In this document: piece after piece, positions 55,562 through 64,000 of the stretch
How positions within the stretch are numbered: the stretch's first letter is position 1
How the letters are laid out: every line of letters starts with the position of its first letter
Assembly: GCA_944325035.1 (NCBI GenBank)
Contig: CALUYM010000001.1
Coordinates: 62,001-126,000, forward strand
Length of the DNA stretch: 64,000 nucleotides
Reading direction: 5' to 3'
From: an uncultured Anaeroplasmataceae bacterium
Lineage (GTDB): Bacteria > Bacillota_I > Bacilli_A > Acholeplasmatales > Anaeroplasmataceae
Made by a program: the position numbers and the translations under genes
The notes under the pieces: model-generated
What the model was told of the DNA's origin: nothing
Databases searched by the model: none
What the model saw: the letters and a program-made list of their open reading frames with translations, nothing else

Positions 55562-55995
55562 TTAGAAAGGCAAGTATTGCAGATTTGGATATTATTACCG
55601 ATTTAGAATTGAAAACTTTAGGTGAGACACTCGGAAGTCAAATGTTGAAGTCAATGATTGAAAATCCATTAATAAATATTTATGTATATGATGAAGATAT
55701 AATAAAAGGATATATTTCTTTTTTGTTCGATGGACAAGCAGTAGAAATTTATAATTTGGCAGTATATGAGGAATTTCAAGGAAGAAAAATTGGGACAAAG
55801 TTAATTGAATTTATAATAGAGTTATTTAATAATCAAAATATAAATTATTTATTAGAAGTAAGATGTTCAAATCAAAAAGCAATTTCATTATATAAAAAAT
55901 TCAATTTTAAAGAAATTAGGGTAAGGAAAAATTATTATGGTAATGAAGATGCTCTAGTTTTAATGCGCTCTAAAGGTGAAAATAATGAAAAATGA
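55558..55995 (+). CDS. rimI: Ribosomal protein acetyltransferase RimI-like (GNAT)
   Basis: 145 residues with the GNAT acetyl-CoA motif QGRKIGTKL and the RimI ending LEVRCSNQKAISLYKKFNF then RKNYYGNEDALVL. Probably acetylates the N-terminus of S18 or other proteins. GTG start overlaps tsaB stop. Position between tsaB and tsaD is standard in Bacillota. Confidence 0.93.
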   Translation: MIRKASIADLDIITDLELKTLGETLGSQMLKSMIENPLINIYVYDEDIIKGYISFLFDGQAVEIYNLAVYEEFQGRKIGTKLIEFIIELFNNQNINYLLEVRCSNQKAISLYKKFNFKEIRVRKNYYGNEDALVLMRSKGENNEK

Positions 55996-56461
55996 TAAAA
56001 CGAATGCAATTCGTATTGTTGAACAAAATAAAGTTGTTCATACTGTTTATGAATACCAACATAATAAAGATGAGTTTGTCGATGGTAAAACAGTGGCTAA
56101 TTTAATTTCAAAGAATCCTGAAATGGTTTTTAAAACAATTTTATTGGAAGATAAGAATAAATTTTATGTATGTATGGTGCCTGTTTTAGAAGAAATTGAT
56201 TTAAAGAAGGTTGCGAAAGCACTCGGATTAAAATCAGTTGAGCTGTTACCAGTAGCTAAACTTTTGTCTACAACTGGTTATGTTAGGGGTGGCTGTTCAC
56301 CGATTGGAATGAAAAAGAAATTTCCAACTATAATTGATAAGCGGGCAAGAAATTTCGAAAAAATAATTTTTTCCGGTGGTAAAATCGGATTACAAATTGA
56401 AATGGCACCTGAAGATTTAATTAAATTAACAGATGCTACATTTCATGATCTAACGAGGTGA
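55985..56461 (+). CDS. ybaK: Cys-tRNA(Pro)/Cys-tRNA(Cys) deacylase YbaK/EbsC
   Basis: 158 residues of the YbaK/ProX superfamily: [42 protein letters not shown] and [18 protein letters not shown] with the conserved catalytic Lys region. It clears cysteine mischarged on tRNA-Pro. Start at 55985 follows AAAGGTGA and lies inside rimI. Insertion of ybaK into the tsa operon is less usual but translationally coupled here. Confidence 0.92.
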   Translation: MKNDKTNAIRIVEQNKVVHTVYEYQHNKDEFVDGKTVANLISKNPEMVFKTILLEDKNKFYVCMVPVLEEIDLKKVAKALGLKSVELLPVAKLLSTTGYVRGGCSPIGMKKKFPTIIDKRARNFEKIIFSGGKIGLQIEMAPEDLIKLTDATFHDLTR

Positions 56462-56465
56462 TTTT

Positions 56466-57470
56466 ATGTTAGTTTTAGGTGTAGAAAGTAGTTGCGATGA
56501 AACTTCAGTTGCCATCGTTCGTGATGGTAAAGAGGTTTTAGCAAATGTGATAAATTCACAAATTGATATTCATGAAAAATTTGGGGGAGTTGTACCAGAG
56601 GTTGCGTCACGTCAACATGTTTATGTTATTTCTATGGTTTTTAAAGAAGCTTTTGAAAAAGCTAATGTGAAACCAGAAGAAATTGATCTAGTGGCAGTTA
56701 CAGAAGGACCAGGATTAATTGGTTCTTTGCTTGTAGGAGTTAATGCGGCTAAGGCTTTTGCCTTAATGTATAAAAAACCACTTATTGGTGTTAATCATTT
56801 AGCTGGTCATATTTATGCAAATGCAATCGAACACGATATGAAGTTTCCATTAGTTGCATTATTAGTTTCTGGTGGTAATACTGAACTTATATATATGAAA
56901 GAAAGTTTCGATTTTGAAATAATTGGTGAGACATTAGATGATGCAGTTGGGGAAGCATACGACAAAGTGGCTCGAGTGGTTGGTCTTCCTTATCCTGGTG
57001 GACCACATGTTGATCGTTTAGCGCATGAAGGTGTGGATACATATCATCTACCACGTGTATATTTAGAAGATGGTTCTTATAATTTTTCATTTTCAGGTCT
57101 AAAAAGCGCAGTTATAAATTTAGCTCATAATGCATCTCAAAGAAATGAAGAAATCAATAAAGAGAATTTATGTGCATCATTTCAAGCAAGTGTAACAGAA
57201 GTCTTAGTAAACAAAACATTACGCCTTGCAAAGGAAAAGGATGTAAAACAAATAATTGTAGCAGGTGGTGTTTCTGCTAATAAAGGTCTAAAAGAACGTT
57301 TTGCTAAAGAAACACCTGCTAATATTGAAGTATGTATTCCTTCAATAAAATATTGTACAGATAATGCAGCTATGATTGCAGTAGCAGGTTATTATCAATA
57401 CATTAAAACAAAAGAAACTGCTGATTTATCATTAAATGCTAGTGCATCTTTAGAACTTGAAACAAAATAA
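56466..57470 (+). CDS. tsaD: tRNA t6A threonylcarbamoyltransferase TsaD
   Basis: 334 residues. Full TsaD signature: [25 protein letters not shown] with the metal-binding HxxxH as [28 protein letters not shown], and [10 protein letters not shown]. It transfers threonylcarbamoyl to A37 of tRNA using TsaB and TsaE. GAGGTGAT precedes the ATG. Last gene of the operon. Confidence 0.97.
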   Translation: MLVLGVESSCDETSVAIVRDGKEVLANVINSQIDIHEKFGGVVPEVASRQHVYVISMVFKEAFEKANVKPEEIDLVAVTEGPGLIGSLLVGVNAAKAFALMYKKPLIGVNHLAGHIYANAIEHDMKFPLVALLVSGGNTELIYMKESFDFEIIGETLDDAVGEAYDKVARVVGLPYPGGPHVDRLAHEGVDTYHLPRVYLEDGSYNFSFSGLKSAVINLAHNASQRNEEINKENLCASFQASVTEVLVNKTLRLAKEKDVKQIIVAGGVSANKGLKERFAKETPANIEVCIPSIKYCTDNAAMIAVAGYYQYIKTKETADLSLNASASLELETK

Positions 57471-57540
57471 ATTTTAATTTTATTAAATTCATTATTTATA
57501 AAAGCAAAATCCAAGGGTATACTATAGATAATTAAAAAAA

Positions 57541-57697
57541 AGGTAGCAATGCATCAGAGTAAGCTATGGAGGAGACGTCCTATGAAGTAGTTGAAAGGTA
57601 ATCATTGCCGAACATTTGTAGTGGCAGCTACAATTCGTGGGGTTATGGGTAATATCTATAACACTCCTACTATTTATTTAGTAGAGGTGCTTAAAAA
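57541..57697 (+). promoter_or_regulatory. Lysine riboswitch (L-box) aptamer
   Basis: Conserved L-box elements in order: AGGTAGCAATGCATC, AGAGTAAG, GGAGGAGACGTCC (P2/loop region), GTTGAAAGG, ATTGCCGAA, the P4 arm, CGTGGGGTTATGGG, then the P5 hairpin CTACTA/TAGTAG and closing GAGGTGCTT. Pattern and spacing match the Bacillus lysC leader. A TATACT -10 lies at 57518-57523. The open frame over this stretch (57591-57800) is spurious. It should shut down the downstream lysA-dap-asd-lysC operon when lysine is plentiful. Confidence 0.88.
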
Positions 57698-57719
57698 CAT
57701 ATCCTTTTTGGTATATATT

Positions 57720-57744
57720 AGAGCGCTTAGGCGCTCTTTTTTTT
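57720..57744 (+). terminator. Riboswitch-controlled terminator
   Basis: AGAGCGC/GCGCTCT stem, 4-base loop, T8, directly after the lysine aptamer. Confidence 0.88.
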
Positions 57745-58017
57745 ACGTAGGAAGTTTTTATGATTCTTATAAATTAAAAAATATTATTTTTTTAATATAA
57801 ACTTAAATATAAAGTGCAAAAATGTTTTATATTATAATAATTTGCTTTTTAAATTTAGTTTAATAAATTAAAATAAAAAAGAAAAGGAAAATTTCGAATC
57901 TATCATAAATTTAGACCATAATCGTTTTATAATGAATAAACTAAAAGGTATCACCAGTTAAATAAGAAACTTATCAAGCTTCACTTAATTTTTATATGGA
58001 TTTGGAAGTTTTTAAAT

Positions 58018-59220
58018 ATGAATTATGCTTTCTTAAAAGATTGTTTTGGAACTCCACTTTATAAATGATGTAAATAATATCTTAAAAAATGGTAAATTTT
58101 AAAGAAAGTTTTTGTTCAAAACAATTCAAAATAAAGGAATTATACGCTTTGAAATCGTTGTCTATTTTATCTATATACAAAATGTGTGAAGAAGTTGGCT
58201 TATGTGTTATGTAGTTAGTGAAGGAGAAAAATAGACAGCTTTAAAAGCGGCTTTTAATTCTAAAAATTTATAATTTTATAGAAATAACAAAACATTACAT
58301 GAAATTGACTTTTCTATAAAAAATGAATTGGTACATTTTATAATCAACTCATATGATGAATAAAAAAACGTTTTAGCAATAGTTATAAAGTATAATAAAA
58401 AATTGAAGATTTAATTCGATCAAATGTATGAGTTAAGGCTAACACTCATAAATTTATTGTAATAGCACATATGAAACCAAAATTTTGAATGTTGATAAAC
58501 AGTGATGAATTAAAAGAAACTTTATTACTTCTACAGTCTTCAAATTTAATAAATTTAGAAGAGTTCATTCTCATATTGGTTCATAAATTATGGAATAGAA
58601 TAATTTTATGTTGCTATTGATAAGTTATTATCATATATAAAAACATTTTCATATCCACATGCATTAAATATTGGTGGAGGCTTTGAACCAAATATTTAAA
58701 TACTCATAAGCCAATACCTATAAAGATTCTTTCTCAAAATTTAGTTAAGTATGTAGAACAAAAATTAATTGAATTAAATATGAATGTAAAATAATTAATG
58801 ATAGAACCAAGATAAACAATTGTATGTGAAGCAGGAAGCATACTCTATATGATGGGAAATAAAAAAAGAAAATTCAAATCGCAAGTATTACTTTATAGAC
58901 AAATGACAGACAATATACAAGCAGATTTATACCAAGCTAGGTATGAAGCTTTTATAGTTGGTAAAGAAAATTATAATACTTAGGAAAAATTACAGTTGCA
59001 GGTAAGTTTTGTGAATAAGGTGATGTACTGATAGAAGATGTAATGTTACCTAAGGTTAAAAATGGTGATTTATTAGTAGTTAAATCAAAAGGAGAGTATG
59101 AATATTCGAAGTTCTCTAATTACAATAAAACCCTTCGTCCTGTGTTTGTATTTGTGAAAGATGAAATAGCCAGGCTAGTGGTAAAAAAGCAAATGTTTGC
59201 AGATAAAGTCAGGGGGGAAT
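58018..59220 (+). pseudogene. lysA: Diaminopimelate decarboxylase, heavily decayed
   Basis: Recognisable LysA pieces in shifting frames: FGTPLY at the start, LSIYKMCEEVGL-like text, TALKAAFNSKNL, GNNKTLHEIDFSIKNELVHF, LNIGGGF, EP..TIVCEAGS, YQARYEAFIVGKENYNT, and the in-frame end LPKVKNGDLLVVKSKGEYEY and ARLVVKKQMFADK. More than ten stops and several frameshifts, so no enzyme. It lies between the lysine riboswitch and dapF. Its final 60 codons happen to be in frame with dapF, giving a false N-terminal extension (59043-59222). Known role of the intact enzyme: converting meso-DAP to lysine. Confidence 0.88.
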
Positions 59221-59222
59221 TG

Positions 59223-60038
59223 ATGAAGTTTAGTAAATACCATGGATTAGGTAATGATTTTATAATAACTGAGTATCAAAAAGAATATGATTATAGTAAG
59301 TTAGCTATAAAGTTTTGTCAAAATCATATTTCTATTGGAGCCGATGGATTTATCGTTGTAAAAAAAGAACCTTTGGAGATGATTTTTTATAATCAGGATG
59401 GATCTATGGCACCCATGTGTGGAAATGGAATTCGAGCATTTGCCAGGTATGTTTTTGAAAATAAAATAGTAAATGATCATAATTTTGCAGTTAAAACAAA
59501 TGCCGGAATTTTAAGAGTAGAAATTCTAGAAGCGAAACAAGATAATTTTATAGTTAAAATCAATATGGGAAAACCAATTTTTGATAATAAACTGATTAAG
59601 GCTTCAGATGATTTAAATGTATTCGGTCGTGAGATTCTAATAGATAAAAAATATATTATTTACTCTTTATTTATGGGAACTATTCATACAGTTATTTTAA
59701 CAGATGATCTAAATATTTCAGAGTATGAAGGAAATAAATTATGTAATTACCCACTATTTTTGGAAAAAACAAATGTTAATTTTGTTAAAAAAATTGATAA
59801 ATTAAACTATAAAGTTAAAACATATGAACGAGGTGTTGGTTTCACTTATGCGTGTGGAACAGGTGCTTGTGCTACTTTTGTGATATTAAATAAATTAGGT
59901 TTAGTTCAAGATTTAGTTAATATTCATTTAAAATATGGTGTATTAACGATAACAAAAGAAAAAGATGATATTTATATGCAAGGGAGTGTATGTCATATAT
60001 TTGATACAGAAATTGAGGTGAAAAAAAATGAATTTTAA
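59223..60038 (+). CDS. dapF: Diaminopimelate epimerase
   Basis: 271 residues. Motifs FSKYHGLGNDF at the N-terminus, MCGNGIRAFARY with the first catalytic Cys, and YERGVGFTYACGTGACA with the second. It converts LL- to meso-diaminopimelate. Start at 59223 follows AGGGGGG and matches family length; reading from 59043 would add lysA debris. Overlaps dapA by 11 bases. Confidence 0.95.
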   Translation: MKFSKYHGLGNDFIITEYQKEYDYSKLAIKFCQNHISIGADGFIVVKKEPLEMIFYNQDGSMAPMCGNGIRAFARYVFENKIVNDHNFAVKTNAGILRVEILEAKQDNFIVKINMGKPIFDNKLIKASDDLNVFGREILIDKKYIIYSLFMGTIHTVILTDDLNISEYEGNKLCNYPLFLEKTNVNFVKKIDKLNYKVKTYERGVGFTYACGTGACATFVILNKLGLVQDLVNIHLKYGVLTITKEKDDIYMQGSVCHIFDTEIEVKKNEF

Positions 60039-60906
60039 AGGAAGTTTTGTAGCTTTAGTTACCCCCTTTAATGCAGATTATTCGGTTAATTATGCTGTAT
60101 TAGGTGAGTTAATTGACTTTCATATCAAAAATAAAACAGATGGTTTAGTTATTTTAGGTACAACAGCTGAGGCTACTACATTAAATGAAACAGAAAAAGA
60201 AGAAATTATAAAATTTTGTGTCAAAAGAGTTAATAAAAGAATACCAATTATTTGTGGAAGTGGTTCTAATTCTACAATAATAGCTATCAGTAATTCAGAA
60301 AAATATGAACGACTTGGTGTAGATGCTTTACTTGTAATAACTCCATATTATAATAAAACAAACGAAAACGGGATGCTTATGCATTTTGAAGCTATTGCTA
60401 AAAGTGTTGGAATACCAATTATAATGTATAACGTGCCAAGCAGAACAGGTTGTTCGTTGTCAGTTAAAGCTATTGAAGAATTATCAAAAATTAAAAATAT
60501 CAGAGGAATTAAGGAAGCAAGTGGTAATCTAAGTTTTGTAGCACAAATTAGTCATTTAGTAAGTGATGATTTTGCAATATTATCTGGAAATGACGATCAA
60601 ATTGTACCTGTTTTATCATTAGGTGGAAGTGGAGTTATCAGTGTTTGGGCTAATATTATGCCTAATACAGTCCATGAAATAGTTGAAAGTTATTTAAAAG
60701 GCGATGTAATTAAAGCACGAGAGTTACAAATAAATTATTTAGATATTTGTAATAACTTGTTTTTAGAAACGAATCCAATTCCACTCAAAGAAGCTATGAA
60801 TTATTTAGGATATAATGTTGGTCCGTTACGATTACCTTTATATGAAATGGGAGAAAGCAAAAAAATTTTATATAAATCACTAAATCGAATTAAGGAGGTA
60901 TTGTAG
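60028..60906 (+). CDS. dapA: 4-hydroxy-tetrahydrodipicolinate synthase
   Basis: 292 residues, a TIM-barrel aldolase: GTTAEATTLNETEKEE, IMYNVPSRTGCSLS with the catalytic Tyr, GIKEASGN with the Schiff-base Lys, SGNDDQIVP. It condenses pyruvate with aspartate semialdehyde. GAGGTGA precedes the start inside dapF; the final base is shared with the dapB GTG start. Confidence 0.96.
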   Translation: MNFKGSFVALVTPFNADYSVNYAVLGELIDFHIKNKTDGLVILGTTAEATTLNETEKEEIIKFCVKRVNKRIPIICGSGSNSTIIAISNSEKYERLGVDALLVITPYYNKTNENGMLMHFEAIAKSVGIPIIMYNVPSRTGCSLSVKAIEELSKIKNIRGIKEASGNLSFVAQISHLVSDDFAILSGNDDQIVPVLSLGGSGVISVWANIMPNTVHEIVESYLKGDVIKARELQINYLDICNNLFLETNPIPLKEAMNYLGYNVGPLRLPLYEMGESKKILYKSLNRIKEVL

Positions 60907-61622
60907 TGAAAATATTACTTTTTGGATATGGCACAATGGGAAAAATTATTCATGATGCAATAGGTCCAAGCGATTCTTTGGTTGGAATAGTTGGTAATGG
61001 TTATGAAAATAGATTCACTAACGTAAAAGCAGATATTGTTATTGACTTTTCCCATCACACCAAGATTAAAGATATTATGGAATATGTCTTAAAAACAAAA
61101 ACTCCTATTGTAATTGGAACAACTGGTTATACAGGTGATGAGATTAAATTAATTGAACAAATGTCAAAAGAGGTACCAGTATTACTAAGTTCGAATTATT
61201 CTTTAGGTGTAATAATGATGAATAAAATTATTAAAGATATTTCACCTATCTTAAGAAAAACATTTGATGTTGAAGTAATTGAAAAGCATCATAATAAAAA
61301 AGAAGATGCACCATCAGGAACAGCGAAAATGCTTATTAAATCAATTCAAGGGAAAGATGTTATAACATGTATTAATGGTAGAGTTGGGCATCAAAAAAGA
61401 AAACCTTTAAATGAAATTGGGGTTCATTCTCTAAGAGGCGGGACTATAGTAGGTGAACACGAAGTTATATACGCTGGTGCGGATGAATTGATTAGTATAA
61501 AACATGAAGCTTTTTCTAAGAAAATATTTGCAAAAGGTGCACTGATTGGTGCTAAATGGTTAGAATCACAAAAACCTGGTTTATACGATATGGAAGATGT
61601 AGTATTTGGAGGAAGAGAATAA
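60906..61622 (+). CDS. dapB: 4-hydroxy-tetrahydrodipicolinate reductase
   Basis: 238 residues: nucleotide-binding [28 protein letters not shown], and the catalytic [13 protein letters not shown]. It is the shorter form typical of Bacillota. GTG start on the dapA stop (TAGTG), after AAGGAGG. Stop overlaps the dapH ATG (TAATG). Confidence 0.96.
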   Translation: MKILLFGYGTMGKIIHDAIGPSDSLVGIVGNGYENRFTNVKADIVIDFSHHTKIKDIMEYVLKTKTPIVIGTTGYTGDEIKLIEQMSKEVPVLLSSNYSLGVIMMNKIIKDISPILRKTFDVEVIEKHHNKKEDAPSGTAKMLIKSIQGKDVITCINGRVGHQKRKPLNEIGVHSLRGGTIVGEHEVIYAGADELISIKHEAFSKKIFAKGALIGAKWLESQKPGLYDMEDVVFGGRE

Positions 61623-62317
61623 TGGATGCAAATTTTATTATTAATTATATTAAGACAGCTACCAAAAAAACCCCAGTAAAGGTGTATATCAATTCAAAGG
61701 AAAGAATAGACTTTCCAAAATCCAAAAGCTTTGGTAATGATACATCGAAAGTGATATTTGGGGAATGGAAAGATATAAAACCAGTTTTAGAAGAAAAAAA
61801 AGAGTTGATCATAGATTTAATAATTGAAAATGAAATGAGAAATAGCGCAATTCCTTTATTAAATAAGAAAAATATTAATGCAAGAATTGAACCGGGAGCG
61901 ATAATTCGTGATCAAGTGGAAATTCATGATAATGCAGTTATTATGATGGGAGCAATACTTAATATTGGTGCAGTAGTTGGTGAAGGAACAATGATAGATA
62001 TGGGAGCTGTTCTTGGTGGAAGAGCAATAGTTGGTAAAAAATGTCATATTGGCGCCGGATCAGTTTTAGCAGGTGTAGTTGAACCGGCTAGCGCAAAACC
62101 AGTTATAATTGATGATAATGTTTTAATTGGTGCCAATGCGGTAGTTATTGAAGGTTGTCATATTGGAAAAAACTCAGTAGTGGCAGCTGGAGCTGTTGTG
62201 ATTGAAGATGTTCCTAGTAATGTAGTAGTTGCAGGGTGCCCAGCACGAATTATAAAACACATTGATACTAAAACTCAAAGTAAAACGGCTTTAGTTGAAG
62301 CGCTAAGAACAATATAA
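61622..62317 (+). CDS. dapH: Tetrahydrodipicolinate N-acetyltransferase
   Basis: 231 residues with a left-handed beta-helix of hexapeptide repeats (about 85-205; [20 protein letters not shown]) and the DapH-type N-terminal domain. This implies the acetylase variant of the DAP pathway, as in Bacillus. The matching aminotransferase (patA) and deacetylase (dapL) genes are not adjacent. Start at 61622 overlaps the dapB stop, with GGAGGAAG upstream; reading from 61556 would include dapB's end. Confidence 0.95.
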   Translation: MDANFIINYIKTATKKTPVKVYINSKERIDFPKSKSFGNDTSKVIFGEWKDIKPVLEEKKELIIDLIIENEMRNSAIPLLNKKNINARIEPGAIIRDQVEIHDNAVIMMGAILNIGAVVGEGTMIDMGAVLGGRAIVGKKCHIGAGSVLAGVVEPASAKPVIIDDNVLIGANAVVIEGCHIGKNSVVAAGAVVIEDVPSNVVVAGCPARIIKHIDTKTQSKTALVEALRTI

Positions 62318-62340
62318 GAATAAACTAAGAAGGTGAACTT

Positions 62341-63333
62341 ATGAGAAAATATAATATTGCAGTTGTAGGAGCTACAGGAATTGTAGGGCAGACACTCTTG
62401 AAGGTTTTAAGAGAATATAATTTTCCAGTTAATAATTTAAGACTTTTAGCTTCGGCAAAATCTGCAGGAAAAATAATTGAATATGACGGTAAAACATATA
62501 TTGTAGAAGAATTAACTAAAGAATCATTTAACAATATTGAAATTGCTCTTTTTAGTGCTGGTTCAAGTGTTTCTAAAGAATTTGCACCAATTGCCGTTGC
62601 AGAAGGAGCAATTGTAATTGATAATTCAAGTTGTTTTAGAGAAGATAGTGATAAAGGATTGGTTGTACCAGAAGTAAATTTTGAGGATGTTAAGTTAAAT
62701 AGGTTGATAGCTAATCCTAATTGTTCGACAATTCAATCGATTTTACCTTTAAAAGCATTAGACAATAAATATGGTTTAACTAGAGTTGTTTATTCAACTT
62801 ATCAGGCATGTTCTGGAGCTGGAGTAAAAGGAGAAAGTGATTTAAAAAGAACGATAAATGGTGAAAAATCTAAACATTTTCCGCATGATATTTCTAAGAC
62901 ATGTATTCCAGAAATAGACACTTTTTTAAATGATGGATACTCAAAAGAAGAAATAAAAATGATAAAAGAAACTAAAAAAATGTTACATAAACCAAATTTA
63001 CCAGTTAGTGCAACATGTGTTCGAGTACCTGTTTTAAATTCACATGCAGTTATGATCATGTGTGAATTAGACAAAAATTTTACGCTAGATGAAGTTAGGA
63101 ATACTTTAGCTAGTTTTGAAGGAATTAAAGTTTTAGATAGTCCTAAAGATCATTTATATCCAACTTCAATTATTGCAAATGGTACAGATTATGTATATGT
63201 TGGTAGAATTAGACGTGATTTAAGTTCTAAAAATGGTTTATTGTTATGGGTGGTTGCGGATAACATTCGTAAAGGTGCAGCTTCAAATGCTGTACAAATT
63301 GCTTTGAGAATGGTTAAAGAGAATTTAATTTAA
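62341..63333 (+). CDS. asd: Aspartate-semialdehyde dehydrogenase
   Basis: 330 residues: AVVGATGIVGQTLL nucleotide motif, SAGSSVSKEFAP, NPNCSTIQ with the catalytic Cys (about residue 123), SGAGVKGE and the His region KMLHKPNLPVSATCVRVPV. It reduces aspartyl phosphate, feeding DAP, threonine and methionine synthesis. AAGGTGA precedes the ATG. The next gene, lysC, is broken. Confidence 0.96.
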   Translation: MRKYNIAVVGATGIVGQTLLKVLREYNFPVNNLRLLASAKSAGKIIEYDGKTYIVEELTKESFNNIEIALFSAGSSVSKEFAPIAVAEGAIVIDNSSCFREDSDKGLVVPEVNFEDVKLNRLIANPNCSTIQSILPLKALDNKYGLTRVVYSTYQACSGAGVKGESDLKRTINGEKSKHFPHDISKTCIPEIDTFLNDGYSKEEIKMIKETKKMLHKPNLPVSATCVRVPVLNSHAVMIMCELDKNFTLDEVRNTLASFEGIKVLDSPKDHLYPTSIIANGTDYVYVGRIRRDLSSKNGLLLWVVADNIRKGAASNAVQIALRMVKENLI

Positions 63334-63342
63334 GAGGTTAGT

Positions 63343-63999
63343 ATGTTAAAAGTAATTAAATTTGGTGGTTAAAGCCTTTCTTCAGAAGGAAAATTTAAAA
63401 AAGTAAAAACATTGATTTATTAGATATATCAAGAAAGTTATAGTTGTAAGTACTTTTGAAAAACAACGATGATTCAATAATTACAGATTTATTATAGATT
63501 TTACACACTTATTTAAAATATTGTGTGTCATATGATTAAATTTGGCAAATGATTTCAAATCATTATTTTGATGTTAAAAGAATTTTAAAAATTAATTTCG
63601 ACATTGAAACTGAATTAAATTTATGAAATTAATAATAAAATAGTTGTTCCAGGTTTTTTTGGCTTATCTTAATGGGGAGATTAAGTTGTTTAGTTGAGGT
63701 GGTTTAGATGTAAGTGATTCGATTATAACCCGCTGCTTTGATGCATATTTATATGAAAACTGGACTGATGTGTCGGAAATTTTAATATTAGATTTACGAA
63801 TAATTAAAAATTCTAAACCAATAAAACAAATAACCTATCATGAACTAAAAGAAATATCTTATATGAGGTAAATGATTTACATGAAGAAACTATTTTTCTA
63901 ATCAGAACCAAAAATATTCCTATTAATATTAAAAATACTAATCATCCTAAAGATGAAGGTACGTATATTTTAAATAATGATAACGATAATAATTAGATT
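63343..63999 (+). pseudogene. lysC: Aspartokinase, heavily decayed, runs to window end
   Basis: After GAGGTTAGT, ATG begins MLKVIKFGG, stop, SLSSEGKFKKVKT: the aspartokinase N-terminus KFGGSSL. Later pieces: VVPGFFGLS, GGLDVSDSIITR then CFDAYLYENWTDVSEI, IIKNSKPIKQITYHELKEIS, LHEETIFLIR, and IPINIKNTNHPKDEGT, which match the monofunctional aspartokinase I family. Many stops and frameshifts. The real cell must get aspartyl phosphate from another aspartokinase elsewhere if asd is used. Confidence 0.88.
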
Positions 64000-64000
64000 A

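Noticed and set aside
57591..57800. 69-residue plus-strand frame
   Set aside because: It lies across the lysine aptamer and its terminator; the RNA structure explains the sequence.
1..64000. Mycoplasma-type code (TGA = Trp)
   Set aside because: Many conserved genes (potC, rimI overlap, M20 dipeptidase, NPCBM lipoprotein, Crp/Fnr) end correctly at TGA and use TGG for Trp.
1..64000. CRISPR arrays and rRNA genes
   Set aside because: No regularly spaced direct repeats or conserved rRNA segments seen; the only long repeats are the tRNA-Glu cassettes.

Overview
The window is AT-rich DNA (roughly 28-30% GC by eye) from a spore-forming, anaerobic member of the Bacillota, most likely an uncultured or host-associated lineage of class Bacilli (Erysipelotrichales/RF39-like or a relative). 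The taxonomic guess is an inference. It rests on spoIVA and a spoIIIAH-like gene, a gerM-like gene in the Bacillus gerM-rdgB-ysnB order, HU close to spoIVA, meso-DAP synthesis through DapH, an [FeFe]-hydrogenase, hybrid cluster protein, and use of TGA as a true stop, which argues against the mycoplasma code. Mucin- and glycan-directed lipoproteins (M60 peptidase, NPCBM, a BspA-like remnant) and a GH140-like hydrolase suggest life in an animal gut.

Layout. 1-2.1 kb: a start-less type I restriction specificity gene (minus strand) next to a divergent tyrosine recombinase, the usual architecture of a phase-variable hsdS shuffle. 2.1-8.1 kb: decayed DNA with remnants of an integrative element (phage/ICE-type sigma factor, serine recombinase tail, NUMOD-like piece), one intact lipoprotein, and broken surface-protein genes. 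8.2-12.2 kb: a two-gene NPCBM/M60 lipoprotein operon. 12.3-16.4 kb: a nitrosative/oxidative stress cluster (hemerythrin, companion protein, Hcp, divergent Crp/Fnr regulator with a perfect palindrome between). 16.9-21.9 kb: Hsp33, then a T-box leader (probably arginine) driving an M20 dipeptidase and an amino-acid ABC importer. 22-34.7 kb: housekeeping and sporulation genes (rluA, TVP38, spoIVA, HU, ankyrin, CPBP protease, gerM-like, rdgB, ysnB), a large degenerate GGDEF/EAL protein and a hydrogenase. 35-39.4 kb: potABCD and an orphan spoIIIAH-like gene whose Shine-Dalgarno sits inside a hairpin.

39.6-45.4 kb is an accessory island bounded and split by three identical tRNA-Glu(UUC) cassettes, each with its own consensus promoter and terminator. 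It holds an IS1182-family remnant, a truncated gene, a membrane protein and a GH140-like hydrolase. 45.6-57.5 kb returns to core genes: a cytidylate-kinase-like protein, CmpB-like and MacB-like membrane proteins, udk, mtnN, Mrp, an SGNH esterase, a diguanylate cyclase candidate and the t6A operon tsaE-tsaB-rimI-ybaK-tsaD.

57.5-64 kb is a lysine-riboswitch operon: lysA (pseudogene), dapF, dapA, dapB, dapH, asd, lysC (pseudogene). The two genes needed specifically to enter the pathway and to convert DAP to lysine are wrecked while the DAP genes are intact, so the operon seems to have been pared down from lysine synthesis to cell-wall DAP synthesis while keeping its lysine sensor.

Two general features recur. 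Many translation starts use a GGTGAT Shine-Dalgarno, which creates false in-frame GTG starts four codons upstream. Pseudogene stops are mostly TAA where Gln (CAA) is expected, a C-to-T decay signature.
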